A DNA stretch of 64,000 nt, taken from NCBI RefSeq assembly GCF_014961315.1, contig NZ_CP063141.1:1674001-1738000 (forward strand). Reading direction: 5' to 3'. Source of the stretch: Thermoflavifilum sp. GTDB lineage: Bacteria > Bacteroidota > Bacteroidia > Chitinophagales > Chitinophagaceae. The position numbers and the translations under genes were made by a program. The notes below the pieces were generated by a model that ran no database searches, was not told where the DNA came from, and was given only the letters and a program-made list of their open reading frames with translations. Shown piece after piece: positions 27,663-35,877 of the stretch (positions are counted from its first letter, which is position 1; the number at the start of each line of letters is the position of its first letter).

Positions 27663-28343
27663 ATGCAGGTATGGGTTACAGCACCAACGGATAGGGAAAT
27701 TCATCCACTCATCACCTGGCTCCAATCCATTTCGCAGCCGACAGACGGGCAAAAATATAGGTTTCGGGGTCATGATATTGTAATAAAAACCACGGGTGTG
27801 GGGGCTGTGGCGACTGTATTTCATCTCAGCCGGGCGTTGCAGGAAACCATGCCCGATTGTGTTTTGCAGATCGGCCTGGCGGGCAGTTATGCAGCCGAAC
27901 TCAGTCCGGGTACGGTAGTGCGGGTGCAGCGCGATCGACTGGCCGACCTGGGTGCTGAGGATCATGATCGTTTTCTGGATGTTTTTACGCTTGGACTGGA
28001 TGCGGCGGATGCATTTCCTTTTCAACAGGGCTGGCTTGTCAATCCACATCTGCAGGCATTTCCGGAGTTAACCCTGCCTGCGGTGCAGGCAATTACCGTG
28101 CAAACGGTTTCTGGTTCGGCATCGACCATAGCCAGGCGAGCGGCGGGATATCATCCGCAGATAGAAACTATGGAAGGTGCGGCATTTCATTATGTATGCC
28201 TGCAGATGCATGTTCCGTTTTTACAGATTCGGGCTATCTCGAATTATGTAGAGCCGCGCGATAAAAGCAAATGGCGTATCTCAACTGCTATTGAAAACCT
28301 CCATCAGGTGATGAAACAGTGGCTGGACGCCTGGCTGCGATAA
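27663..28343 (+). CDS. mqnB: Futalosine hydrolase
   Basis: A 226-residue nucleoside phosphorylase-superfamily enzyme, assigned to futalosine hydrolase, which releases dehypoxanthine futalosine in the alternative menaquinone pathway. Visible motifs are the phosphorylase-like TTGVGAVATVFHL, LQIGLAGSYAAEL, and the nucleoside-binding IETMEGAAFHYVC, with the final acid region RAISNYVEPRDKSKW. The link to mqnD, 39 bases downstream, strongly supports this over MTA/SAH nucleosidase. Confidence 0.92.
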   Translation: MQVWVTAPTDREIHPLITWLQSISQPTDGQKYRFRGHDIVIKTTGVGAVATVFHLSRALQETMPDCVLQIGLAGSYAAELSPGTVVRVQRDRLADLGAEDHDRFLDVFTLGLDAADAFPFQQGWLVNPHLQAFPELTLPAVQAITVQTVSGSASTIARRAAGYHPQIETMEGAAFHYVCLQMHVPFLQIRAISNYVEPRDKSKWRISTAIENLHQVMKQWLDAWLR

Positions 28344-28355
28344 ACGCAAATGAAT

Positions 28356-28363
28356 TAATTTTG
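28356..28363 (+). promoter_or_regulatory. Candidate internal -7 element before mqnD
   Basis: TAATTTTG, an exact TAnnTTTG, ends 19 bases before the mqnD ATG. No TTG is found at -33. It could give mqnD its own transcript in addition to readthrough from mqnB. Confidence 0.3.
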
Positions 28364-28382
28364 ATATTCAAATCTGCTGCAC

Positions 28383-29216
28383 ATGAAATTGAGTCTGGGT
28401 TTTTCGCCCTGTCCGAACGATACATTCATCTTTGATGCACTTGTAAATGGTAAAATAGATACAGGCGAGCTGCAGTTTCAGGTATATCTGGAAGATGTGG
28501 AGACGCTCAACCAGTGGGCACAGGAAGGCAGGCTCGATATCACCAAATTGAGTTCACTTGCCTTTTTGCAGGTGGCCGGGCAGTATATGATTTTAGATGC
28601 GGGTAGTGCCATGGGCAAAGGTTGTGGCCCATTGCTGGTAGCCAGTCGAGCATGGCCTTTATCGTCGGTGTCGGAGCTGCGCATTGCTATTCCTGGCGAG
28701 CATACCACGGCCAATATGCTTTTGCATGTGGCCTTCCCACAGGTGCGCAATCTGGTGCCCATGTTGTTCTCGGATATTGAAGACGCCATCCTGCGTGGAG
28801 AGGTAGATGCCGGTGTAATTATTCATGAAAATCGGTTTACCTATCAGCAGAAGGGATTGATGAAGCTTATCGATCTGGGTGATTACTGGGAGCAACACAC
28901 CGGTGCACCCATTCCGCTGGCTTTCATTGCCATGAAACGCAGTTATCCGCAGCCGCTCATGCAGCAGGTGAGCGGCCTCATTCGCCGCAGTCTGGAATAT
29001 GCCTTCGCGCAATATCCCCGGATTGCTCCTTTTGTCAGGCAACATGCTCAGGCGATGGACGAGCACGTGATGCGTCAGCACATCGACCTGTATGTAAATG
29101 AATACAGTCTTTCGTTGCACGACGAAGGCAAAAAAGCCATTGAAGTCTTGCAACAGGAAGCCATGCGCAATGGAATGCTTGCTGAAGTGCCCGGACTTTC
29201 TTTATTTGCTGCTTGA
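28383..29216 (+). CDS. mqnD: 1,4-dihydroxy-6-naphthoate synthase
   Basis: A 277-residue MqnD, which converts cyclic dehypoxanthine futalosine to 1,4-dihydroxy-6-naphthoate. The N-terminus LSLGFSPCPNDTFIFDALV is the family signature. The periplasmic-binding-protein-like fold shows in DITKLSSLAFL, IPGEHTTANMLL and the VDAGVIIHENRF motif, which carries the catalytic histidine. Together with mqnB it indicates the futalosine route; mqnA, mqnC and mqnE are not in this window. The stop is one base from the end of the convergent photolyase gene. Confidence 0.95.
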   Translation: MKLSLGFSPCPNDTFIFDALVNGKIDTGELQFQVYLEDVETLNQWAQEGRLDITKLSSLAFLQVAGQYMILDAGSAMGKGCGPLLVASRAWPLSSVSELRIAIPGEHTTANMLLHVAFPQVRNLVPMLFSDIEDAILRGEVDAGVIIHENRFTYQQKGLMKLIDLGDYWEQHTGAPIPLAFIAMKRSYPQPLMQQVSGLIRRSLEYAFAQYPRIAPFVRQHAQAMDEHVMRQHIDLYVNEYSLSLHDEGKKAIEVLQQEAMRNGMLAEVPGLSLFAA

Positions 29217-29217
29217 T

Positions 29218-30540
29218 CTAACGTGCAGGTTTCATCCTATCCTTTAACGCCCGGGAATAGGTTTCTATACAGCGTTTTCGGGCTTCTTCATGGGAAACGA
29301 TAGGAACTGGATATTCAGGTGTGGCATATTCGGGTACCCATTTTTTGATAAAAGCAAGGTCCGGATCAAAACGCTTTGCCTGTAGGTCAGGATTGAAAAT
29401 TCGAAAATAGGGCGCCGCATCACAGCCGCAACCGGCCGCCCATTGCCATCCTCCGTTGTTGGAAGCGAGGTCGTAATCCAGTAATTGTTTAGCAAAATAA
29501 GCTTCACCCCATCGCCAGTCGATCAATAGATCTTTGGTAAGATAGCTCGCCGTAATCATCCGCAATCGGTTGTGCATATATCCTGTAGCATTCAATTGCC
29601 GCATTCCTGCATCTACAATCGGGCATCCGGTGCGACCCTCACACCAGCGTTGAAAAGCTTGCTCATCGTTCAACCATTCCATGCGATCATATTCCGGTTT
29701 GAAGGATTGATGTACGACATGTGGAAAATGCCAGAGGATCATCTGATAGAACTCACGCCAGATGAGCTCATTGAGATATGTTTCATTTAATGCCCGTGCT
29801 TTTCTAACCAGTTCTCTGATGCTAACCGTGCCAAATCGCAGGTGTACACTCATTTTCGTGGTACCTTCTTTTGCGGGATAATCGCGCCACTCATGGTAAT
29901 GCCTGATGATTTCCTCGTCGGGTTCAGCCGGAGGAAAGGACATGTACACGGGCCGAAAACCTATGCTTTCCAGCGATGGCAAGGAAAGTGCCGGCATTTG
30001 AAAGAAATGTCCGGCATATTTTTCTACAGGATACGATCGCGTGTAAAAGGCATTTAATTTTTGTTTCCATTGTTTCATGTAAGGCGTATAAACGGTATAT
30101 GGCGAACCATCTGGCTTCAAAATCTCATCCCTGTCGAAGATCACCTGATCTTTGTAATCATGAAATGCAATTCCTTTTTCCTGAAGGAATGCCGCGACCT
30201 GTTGATCTCGTTGACGGGCATAAGGCTCATAATCTCGATTGGTATATACTTCCTGTACATCGAATTGCTGAATCAGTTTTTGAAATGCTGCAAGCGGGGT
30301 ATCGTGAAAGGTAATCAGTGTGGATCCAAGGCTGATTAACTGCTGATTGATTTTTTCCAGTTGTGCATGAATAAAAGTCAAACGCCTGTCGTAAGGATTG
30401 TCGAGTGTATCGAGTATATGCCGATCGAAGATGAAGATAACGACAACTGGTAATCCTTTTCGAAGAGCATAATAAAGCGCAGCCTGATCATGCAGACGCA
30501 GATCACGGCGCAACCAGCAAATATTTACCCGGGGCAACAT
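29218..30540 (-). CDS. phr: Deoxyribodipyrimidine photolyase (cryptochrome/photolyase family)
   Basis: A 440-residue class I CPD photolyase-type flavoprotein. The N-terminal antenna domain begins with NICWLRRDLRLHDQAALYYAL. The C-terminal FAD domain has GRTGCPIVDAGMRQL, GYMHNRLRM and DYDLASNNGGWQWAAG, with the tryptophan chain residues and the asparagine that contacts FAD N5. Light-driven repair of cyclobutane dimers is the expected activity. It lies 15 bases after the class IV aminotransferase gene on the minus strand, apparently as the last gene of the long bamD transcript. Confidence 0.93.
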   Translation of the reverse strand: MLPRVNICWLRRDLRLHDQAALYYALRKGLPVVVIFIFDRHILDTLDNPYDRRLTFIHAQLEKINQQLISLGSTLITFHDTPLAAFQKLIQQFDVQEVYTNRDYEPYARQRDQQVAAFLQEKGIAFHDYKDQVIFDRDEILKPDGSPYTVYTPYMKQWKQKLNAFYTRSYPVEKYAGHFFQMPALSLPSLESIGFRPVYMSFPPAEPDEEIIRHYHEWRDYPAKEGTTKMSVHLRFGTVSIRELVRKARALNETYLNELIWREFYQMILWHFPHVVHQSFKPEYDRMEWLNDEQAFQRWCEGRTGCPIVDAGMRQLNATGYMHNRLRMITASYLTKDLLIDWRWGEAYFAKQLLDYDLASNNGGWQWAAGCGCDAAPYFRIFNPDLQAKRFDPDLAFIKKWVPEYATPEYPVPIVSHEEARKRCIETYSRALKDRMKPAR

Positions 30541-30555
30541 ATTCTCATAAACAAA

Positions 30556-31398
30556 TTATGCTTCCGAATGTTCATTTTCCTGCATACGCAACCATGTGGC
30601 GATAGCAGGTGCAATTTGTGGCCGGGCGAATGTACGTTGATGAATTTTGCTAAAGTATTGAATACCCTGAATGGTATTGGTAGTAAACACTTCGTCGGCA
30701 TCCATCAGTTCCTGCACACGGAGGGGTTGTTCTTTTATCTTCCAGGGTAATCTGGCTTCGAGTAATACCTTGCGGATAATGCCATCCACGCACCCTTCGG
30801 AAAGGGGAGGTGTAATAATCATTTGATTATACACACAAAAAATATTGGCGATATGTGTTTCGGCGATTCTTCCTGCCGTATTTTGCAGAATAGCCTGATC
30901 CCATCCCTGCTGTTTTGCTTCCATACCGGCAAGGATATAAGGCAGGCATTGCAATGATTTTAATGTCGATAAGGTAGAAATGGGTTTTTCTACCTGTGCT
31001 ATTCCGCCCAGGATTCCCATTGTTGTCGAACTGCTTAGGGGCAGCGGTTCGGCTTCGATTAACACGTCCAGCTCATTGGAAACAGGGGTATATTTTCCGC
31101 CATTGCCACGGTAAAAGCTGATTCGTACACGTGCAGCTTGCATACAGTTATTGATCTTGCAAAGCTCGCATATATCATTTTTCAATTTTGACCATTCCGG
31201 AGATGATAACGCAGGCATGTTGAGCATCTGCAGACTTTTCTGTGCACGTTTCTGATGATAGTTCCACCATAAAATTTTTCCGTTCAGGCATTTAAGCGTT
31301 TCAAAGAAGCCATCCCCGTAGCGGAAAGCCCTGTTCTGTGCAGTAAATAAACGTGCGTGTACGGATAAGAGCCTGCCATTGAGTAAGAGCTTCGGCAT
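30556..31398 (-). CDS. Class IV aminotransferase (possible aminodeoxychorismate lyase)
   Basis: A 280-residue fold-type IV PLP enzyme. The early GDGFFETLK motif is typical of PabC/BCAT/D-amino-acid aminotransferases. The candidate Schiff-base lysine is in STLKSLQCLPYILAGMEAK. The substrate-facing EGCVDGIIRK segment and the EVFTTNTIQGI segment resemble PabC and IlvE-like enzymes. With pabB elsewhere in the window an aminodeoxychorismate lyase role is plausible, but neither branched-chain nor PabC specificity is proven. It starts three bases after the DUF4296 gene. Confidence 0.75.
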   Translation of the reverse strand: MPKLLLNGRLLSVHARLFTAQNRAFRYGDGFFETLKCLNGKILWWNYHQKRAQKSLQMLNMPALSSPEWSKLKNDICELCKINNCMQAARVRISFYRGNGGKYTPVSNELDVLIEAEPLPLSSSTTMGILGGIAQVEKPISTLSTLKSLQCLPYILAGMEAKQQGWDQAILQNTAGRIAETHIANIFCVYNQMIITPPLSEGCVDGIIRKVLLEARLPWKIKEQPLRVQELMDADEVFTTNTIQGIQYFSKIHQRTFARPQIAPAIATWLRMQENEHSEA

Positions 31399-31401
31399 TT
31401 G

Positions 31402-31815
31402 TTATCTTTCAATAGGATGTTGAAATCGTTTTTTGATAAGCAAAGAATCCAGCTCAACCTGTCGTCTTTTTACGTCGCTCAGCAGACTGTCGTACACCAT
31501 CTTCATGATCACCGGATGCATGACATAGTATTCATAACTTCTCATGAATTGCTGATGGTTCAGGTGATATAACTCTAAAATCTGCTGATAATAATATTTC
31601 AATTTTTCCTGACGTGGATGCAGGGAATCGTAAGGCATATTATCCACATAAGCCTGCGCAGCTTGCATATCAAGCAAAATTTGTTTCATTTCTTCCGGCT
31701 GAATATAAGATTTGGGGACACGTTCATGATGCTTGCATCCGGCAAGCATGACCATGTATATGATGATGCAATATTCGATAATCGTTTGATGACGAAATAT
31801 TGTTTTCATGTTCAT
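31402..31815 (-). CDS. DUF4296 family lipoprotein
   Basis: A 137-residue lipoprotein with lipobox LAGC, lipidated at Cys27. The mature protein is largely helical and includes the features of the DUF4296 family, IQPEEMKQILLDMQAAQAY, followed by HPVIMKMVYDSLL. Its ATG overlaps the stop of the DUF4835 gene by four bases. DUF4835 and DUF4296 genes are frequent neighbours in Bacteroidota. Their function is unknown, and the position behind bamD and coaBC gives only a broad envelope hint. Confidence 0.8.
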   Translation of the reverse strand: MNMKTIFRHQTIIEYCIIIYMVMLAGCKHHERVPKSYIQPEEMKQILLDMQAAQAYVDNMPYDSLHPRQEKLKYYYQQILELYHLNHQQFMRSYEYYVMHPVIMKMVYDSLLSDVKRRQVELDSLLIKKRFQHPIER

Positions 31816-32762
31816 TGCAGCTTCTGGGTATATAATGAAGTATGCTCCGGATCAAGCTGGGTAAGGATTTGAAGGGCACGCTGTTTATAATTCAACGGTG
31901 CATCGGAGAACAGGTTAGCCAGTTCATCGGCCTTGGCCAGCATAAACAATTGCAGGATCATTGTATTCGGATTATCCTGATTCATGCTGTAAAGTGAAGA
32001 CAGGCTGTTGAGGATGCTCATCCGGGCATTGTTGGGGTCGTCATACATTCTGTCGAGCCCCAGCCGATAGTATTGGTACATTACGCTATGAAAAGCCTGA
32101 AGCCGGGTATTCAGTAGATTATCTACCAGCCAGTATCGATTGCGATTTCCCTCAAAAGGCTTCCATCCGCTGATGTAGCGACTATCTTCCGGAGCATTGT
32201 TTACGATATATTGTGCTTTCTGAAAATAGGGTACGCCTCCACGAGGCAAAAACGAATCGGCGTCGAGGCCTAAAATGATGTACACATAATAAGCCAGCAC
32301 GGCGGTAAGGTTGGCCTGAAGGGCATCGTTTCCAGAGATGCGATTTTCGTTGAATTCAAGTGGTTGATTGATGATGTATCGAAAACTTACGTTCTGGTCG
32401 AGATAATTAAATACAGGCGATTGATAGTCGGTATGATAAACAGGGCGGGATGACTGCACGGTAAGCTGGACGACAAAAATGTTATCGCCTGAATACTGAG
32501 TGAAATTGAACACGAAATTGCATTGAATGCGTTCATAGGGCAGATAGCTGTCGTTTGTCCATTTGCGTTGATTTAAGAAACTCGTTACATCAGCCTGAAA
32601 CCGTTGGAATGTAGCATCGTCCACGCCTTTGATGCGATCATGAATCACGCTTACCTGCGCCTGCAATTCCTGAGCCTGTACAGGTATGTACAGCGTCGAG
32701 AAGAAGAAACTTCCAAACAACAAACACATCCGGGCGAAATGGTATTTTAGCTCATGTGGCAT
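31812..32762 (-). CDS. DUF4835 family exported protein
   Basis: A 316-residue secreted protein of the DUF4835 family, with a signal peptide (CLLFGSFFFSTLYIPVQA) and the mature N-terminus QELQAQVSVIHDRI. The family pattern continues with FNFTQYSGDNIFVVQLTVQSSRPVY, then LAYYVYIILGLDADSF. The start at 32762 was chosen because it gives an 11-base overlap with coaBC and a usual signal length; the more upstream ATG at 32807 adds 15 residues inside coaBC. Function unknown. It overlaps the DUF4296 gene at its end. Confidence 0.85.
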   Translation of the reverse strand: MPHELKYHFARMCLLFGSFFFSTLYIPVQAQELQAQVSVIHDRIKGVDDATFQRFQADVTSFLNQRKWTNDSYLPYERIQCNFVFNFTQYSGDNIFVVQLTVQSSRPVYHTDYQSPVFNYLDQNVSFRYIINQPLEFNENRISGNDALQANLTAVLAYYVYIILGLDADSFLPRGGVPYFQKAQYIVNNAPEDSRYISGWKPFEGNRNRYWLVDNLLNTRLQAFHSVMYQYYRLGLDRMYDDPNNARMSILNSLSSLYSMNQDNPNTMILQLFMLAKADELANLFSDAPLNYKQRALQILTQLDPEHTSLYTQKLQ

Positions 32763-33957
32763 GCATAAGGTCGAGCAGTGCCTGAATGATATCGTGAGCG
32801 ACGGCATGTTTGTGTTTTAAAGGAAAATGTATTTCATGGCCCAGGCGATCAAAAATACTGATTTTATTACTGTCGCCTGCAAAACCTGCCCCGGGGTCAT
32901 CCAGGCTGTTCAGCACAATCATGTCGAGATTTTTGCGTTGCAGTTTTTCCAGAGCAAGTGAAGCATCGTGCTGACTTTCCAGTGCAAAACCTACCAGCCA
33001 TTGATGGGCTTGCTTACGTTTTCCCAGTTCAGCGAGAATATCGGTTGTTTTTTCTAATTGCAATTGCAGGTGATCATCCAGCTTTTTTATTTTCTGAGTA
33101 GCGGCGTGTTGGGGGCGATAATCGGCCACGGCAGCGGCCATGACCGTGATATCCATTTGCGGAAAAAACATTTCGCATGCATGTTGTAATTCGGCTGCGG
33201 TTTCAATACGGGTAAGCTGTATGTGGGGGTGCCGGGGAGGTGGTACTGGAGTCGGGCCGGCGATAAGATGCACTTCCGCTCCCATCCAGGCAAATAATCT
33301 TGCCAGCGCAAAACCCATTTTGCCGGATGAATGATTGCTAATGTACCGTACGGGATCGATTGGCTCGCGGGTAGGACCGGCTGTGACCAGCACTTTTTTC
33401 CCTTTCAATTGATGGCCCGGCTGTACCCAGCGGGCTTCAATAGCTTCCACAATTTGCTGGGGTTCAAGCATACGCCCCCATCCCTGCAGGCCACTGGCCA
33501 GATCGCCATGGGCTACATCAAGTACATCCACACCGTGGCTGAGTAACTTATCCACCTGTTCGCGTGTGGCCGGATGCCACCACATATCTTCATCCATGGC
33601 GGGCACCACCATCACCGGACAGCAAGCCGATAAATAGGTGGCCAGTAAAAGGTTATCGCACAGGCCGCTGGCCATTTTAGCAATGGTATGTGCAGTGGCC
33701 GGTGCAATCAGTAACAGATCGGCTTCCCTGCCCAGCATCACATGATTGTGCCATTCATCTTCTGATGCGATTTCGGTATATACCGGGTGGCGCGAAAGCG
33801 TGGCTAACGTAAGTGAAGTAATGAATTGCCGGGCCTCGGGCGTCATCAACACTTTTACCGTGGCACCTTTTTTCACTAACAGCCGCACCAGCTCGGCCGA
33901 CTTATAAGCGGCTATGCTGCCTGTAACGCCCAGTACGATGGTATGGCCTTCCAGCAT
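32752..33957 (-). CDS. coaBC: Bifunctional phosphopantothenoylcysteine decarboxylase/synthetase
   Basis: A 401-residue CoaBC for coenzyme A synthesis. The N-terminal CoaC flavoprotein part shows VLGVTGSIAAYKSAELVR, SGLCDNLLLATYL and VVPAMDEDMWWHP. The C-terminal CoaB part has LVTAGPTREPIDPVRYI, NHSSGKMGFALA, and late QWLVGFALES. It joins cysteine to phosphopantothenate, then decarboxylates the product. It lies 20 bases after rpoZ, and its last bases overlap the DUF4835 gene. Confidence 0.96.
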   Translation of the reverse strand: MLEGHTIVLGVTGSIAAYKSAELVRLLVKKGATVKVLMTPEARQFITSLTLATLSRHPVYTEIASEDEWHNHVMLGREADLLLIAPATAHTIAKMASGLCDNLLLATYLSACCPVMVVPAMDEDMWWHPATREQVDKLLSHGVDVLDVAHGDLASGLQGWGRMLEPQQIVEAIEARWVQPGHQLKGKKVLVTAGPTREPIDPVRYISNHSSGKMGFALARLFAWMGAEVHLIAGPTPVPPPRHPHIQLTRIETAAELQHACEMFFPQMDITVMAAAVADYRPQHAATQKIKKLDDHLQLQLEKTTDILAELGKRKQAHQWLVGFALESQHDASLALEKLQRKNLDMIVLNSLDDPGAGFAGDSNKISIFDRLGHEIHFPLKHKHAVAHDIIQALLDLMHAT

Positions 33958-33977
33958 GGAAATAAGGCTTCAGCCCG

Positions 33978-34322
33978 TTAGCTGAATAAATCTTGATCTT
34001 CTTCCTTACGATAATAAATCTTATCTTCTAAAAATTCCTGGGTAGCCTGAAGCGCAGGATTGGGAAGCCTTTCGTAGTACCTGGAAATCTCAATTTGTTC
34101 CTTGTTCTCATGCACCTCTTCCAGGCTATCGGTATGACTCGCAAATTCTTCCAGCTTGGCATGCAACTCTTCTTTCAAGGCAACATTAATCTGATTTGCC
34201 CTTTTGGCAATGATGGCAATGGATTCGTAGATATTGCCCGTCTTTGCTTTGATCTGGTTCACATTCCTGGTCTCAATCGACGGGCTGATGTGGTGAACCA
34301 GGCTTTTTTTGGACTTACTCAT
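33978..34322 (-). CDS. rpoZ: RNA polymerase subunit omega (Bacteroidota RpoZ/RPB6-like)
   Basis: A 114-residue omega subunit. The segment TGNIYESIAIIAKRANQINVALKEEL corresponds to the helix pair that clamps the C-terminal tail of beta-prime. The position between bamD and coaBC is the usual one in this phylum. It starts inside the last eight bases of bamD, so translation is likely coupled. Similarity to other phyla is weak, so the name rests partly on context. Confidence 0.88.
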   Translation of the reverse strand: MSKSKKSLVHHISPSIETRNVNQIKAKTGNIYESIAIIAKRANQINVALKEELHAKLEEFASHTDSLEEVHENKEQIEISRYYERLPNPALQATQEFLEDKIYYRKEEDQDLFS

Positions 34323-35130
34323 GGGAACGGGATTTTAAATTTTGTTGCGCTAAATGATAATAGGTAGTTGCTTCTCTGGCATATTTGCTATTGGCATAAT
34401 ACTGCATAAAATCCAGGTAATCTGTAATCACCTGGTTAAAACGTTCTTCCTGCTTGGATGGTATGCTATTCAGGGCATACAAATATTCAGATTTGATGAC
34501 CAGGTATTTATACTCATCGCTTCTGGGTGAAGTAGGATAATCGAGCAGCACATTGTTAAACGTAATGGCAGCCGCCTGATAATAGCCCAGGTTGAAATAT
34601 AGCATGGCCGCACGATATTCTTTTTCTTCCAGTTTTGCCCTGCAGGCATCAATAATTTTATTTGCTTCTTCTACCTTATCGGATTCCGGATAAGTATCAA
34701 TAAATTGTTGCATTTGCCCGATAGCTTTTTCCGTATTGCTCTGGTCGAGCTCTACACGAGGCGAAAGTTTATAAAAGCAGTAGGCCTGCATGAAAGCCAT
34801 TTCTGCGGCATGCGGACTATTGGGGAAATAATCCACAAAATTTTTGAAATGGAATGCCGCCTGCACATAGTCTTTCATATAATAGGTAGCATAGGCATAT
34901 CGATAATACAAATTCTCAAATTGTGTAGTGCCTTTATACACGGTCAGCAGAGATTCATAAAGATCGTGTGCCTGCGTGTATTTTTTTCTGGCATATAACG
35001 CATTTGCATAGGCTAACTTTTTCTGATAGTCTCCGCTCTTTTCAATTTTAGCCAGTGGAGAACATCCAACCAGGAGCATGGCTGCTGCCAGCATCCCCAA
35101 GGCCATTCGTATGGACATGTTTGGTTTCAT
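34315..35130 (-). CDS. bamD: Outer membrane assembly lipoprotein BamD
   Basis: A 271-residue lipoprotein with lipobox LVGC and lipidated Cys23. The mature protein has YfiO/BamD-type TPR repeats, for example FENLYYRYAYATYYMKDY and PHAAEMAFMQAYCFYKLS. It is the essential partner of BamA in inserting beta-barrel proteins. Methionines 1, 5 and 9 are possible starts. The predicted promoter leaves nearly no leader to the first one, so Met5 or Met9 may be used, and the signal peptide still works with these. It is the first gene of the rpoZ-coaBC-DUF4835-DUF4296 unit. Confidence 0.9.
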   Translation of the reverse strand: MKPNMSIRMALGMLAAAMLLVGCSPLAKIEKSGDYQKKLAYANALYARKKYTQAHDLYESLLTVYKGTTQFENLYYRYAYATYYMKDYVQAAFHFKNFVDYFPNSPHAAEMAFMQAYCFYKLSPRVELDQSNTEKAIGQMQQFIDTYPESDKVEEANKIIDACRAKLEEKEYRAAMLYFNLGYYQAAAITFNNVLLDYPTSPRSDEYKYLVIKSEYLYALNSIPSKQEERFNQVITDYLDFMQYYANSKYAREATTYYHLAQQNLKSRSHE

Positions 35131-35138
35131 GAAGCCCG

Positions 35139-35146
35139 CAAATATA
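35139..35146 (-). promoter_or_regulatory. Candidate -7 element of the bamD operon
   Basis: On the minus strand TATATTTG, an exact TAnnTTTG. Predicted transcription start would fall within a few bases of the first bamD ATG. No TTG at -33, though a TTA lies 18 bases upstream of the -7 box. It overlaps a 17-bp dyad at 35143-35159. Confidence 0.45.
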
Positions 35147-35159
35147 CGGATTCCGTATA
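35143..35159. promoter_or_regulatory. 17-bp dyad overlapping the bamD promoter
   Basis: TATACGGA-T-TCCGTATA: eight perfectly paired bases on each side of one central base. Its end covers the start of the candidate -7 element, where a repressor could act. I cannot name a factor that binds this sequence. Confidence 0.45.
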
Positions 35160-35341
35160 ATCTCTAAGGCTGCGGCCTGCTTTGGATATCGATGAAGTAC
35201 CGACCCGGCTGGTGTCGTAATTTTGGCTTTATTCACCTTTCATGCACATCAATCCACAGCTTATGCACGATATATGCAGGTTGTTTCGGGGTTAAAATTT
35301 CTCAAATCCTTTACAGATAAGGCTTTCCCGGGATTACATAT

Positions 35342-35350
35342 TGTGGATAA
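35342..35350 (-). promoter_or_regulatory. DnaA box 1
   Basis: TGTGGATAA on the plus strand, i.e. TTATCCACA on the minus strand: an exact match to the strict DnaA box. It lies in an AT-rich stretch of the bamD-mraZ spacer, 72 bases before the mraZ start. Confidence 0.5.
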
Positions 35351-35366
35351 AAATCATTGAATAAAT

Positions 35367-35399
35367 TTTGGAAAAAAAGTGGGAAAAAGTGTTATTTTG
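35367..35399 (+). promoter_or_regulatory. Candidate promoter of mraZ and the dcw cluster
   Basis: TTTG at 35367-35370, a 22-base spacer, then TATTTTG at 35393-35399, one base shorter than the TAnnTTTG consensus. The leader to the mraZ start would be about 16 bases. A second exact -7 element, TAATTTTG, is at 35218-35225, farther upstream, without a good -33 box. Confidence 0.4.
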
Positions 35400-35401
35400 T
35401 G
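35376..35401 (+). repeat. Three 10-bp-period GTG repeats, candidate MraZ operator
   Basis: AAAGTG at 35376-35381, AAAGTG at 35386-35391 and TTTGTG at 35396-35401, exactly 10 bp apart; a degenerate AAATTG at 35406-35411 continues the period. MraZ of Escherichia coli and Mycoplasma binds direct repeats of TGGG or AAAGTG type with 10-bp spacing in front of its own operon. The placement just before mraZ and over the -7 element fits autoregulation. Confidence 0.55.
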
Positions 35402-35406
35402 GATAA
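35398..35406 (-). promoter_or_regulatory. DnaA box 2
   Basis: A second exact TGTGGATAA, 56 bases from the first and in the same orientation. It overlaps the third GTG repeat and the end of the proposed mraZ promoter, so it may be part of that repeat and not a real DnaA site. Confidence 0.4.
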
Positions 35407-35421
35407 AATTGAAAATTCGTC

Positions 35422-35877
35422 TTGACAGGCTTTCTCGGAGAATATGAGGCCACGCTCGATGCTAAAGGGCGTTTTTTGTTGCCAACCGGTTTTCGCAAGC
35501 AACTGGGAGAAGGCGATAGCCACCAGTTTGTGCTGAACCGGGGTTTTGAAAAATGCCTGTCGCTTTACCCTATGTCGGAATGGATGCCTTTATTTGAGCA
35601 GTTGAAGAAGCTGAATGATTTTGATCCGCAGGTAAGGGCTTTCAAGCGCTATTTTCTGGCAGGTGCCACGCTGGTGGAGCTCGATAGCGCTTCAAGGATA
35701 TTATTGCCCAGGCATCTGATGGAGTATGCGGGTTTAACGCGGGATATCATATTGGCAGCCAATACCAATAAAATTGAGATCTGGGATAAACAGAAATATC
35801 AGGAGCTCTTTGACAATTTTTCACCTGAAGCCTTCAGCCAGCTGGCCGGGCGGGTGATGGGAGGTAATCAGCCATGA
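35422..35877 (+). CDS. mraZ: Transcriptional regulator and division protein MraZ
   Basis: A 151-residue MraZ with two SpoVT/AbrB-like domains. It begins TGFLGEYEATLDAKGRFLLP, with the second copy near ELDSASRILLPRHL. MraZ is a DNA-binding regulator of the dcw cluster. The start is the TTG at 35422: an in-frame stop lies 10 bases upstream, and homologues begin at this residue. Its last four bases overlap the start of rsmH. The region just upstream holds a 10-bp-period repeat that may be its own binding site. Confidence 0.94.
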   Translation: MTGFLGEYEATLDAKGRFLLPTGFRKQLGEGDSHQFVLNRGFEKCLSLYPMSEWMPLFEQLKKLNDFDPQVRAFKRYFLAGATLVELDSASRILLPRHLMEYAGLTRDIILAANTNKIEIWDKQKYQELFDNFSPEAFSQLAGRVMGGNQP

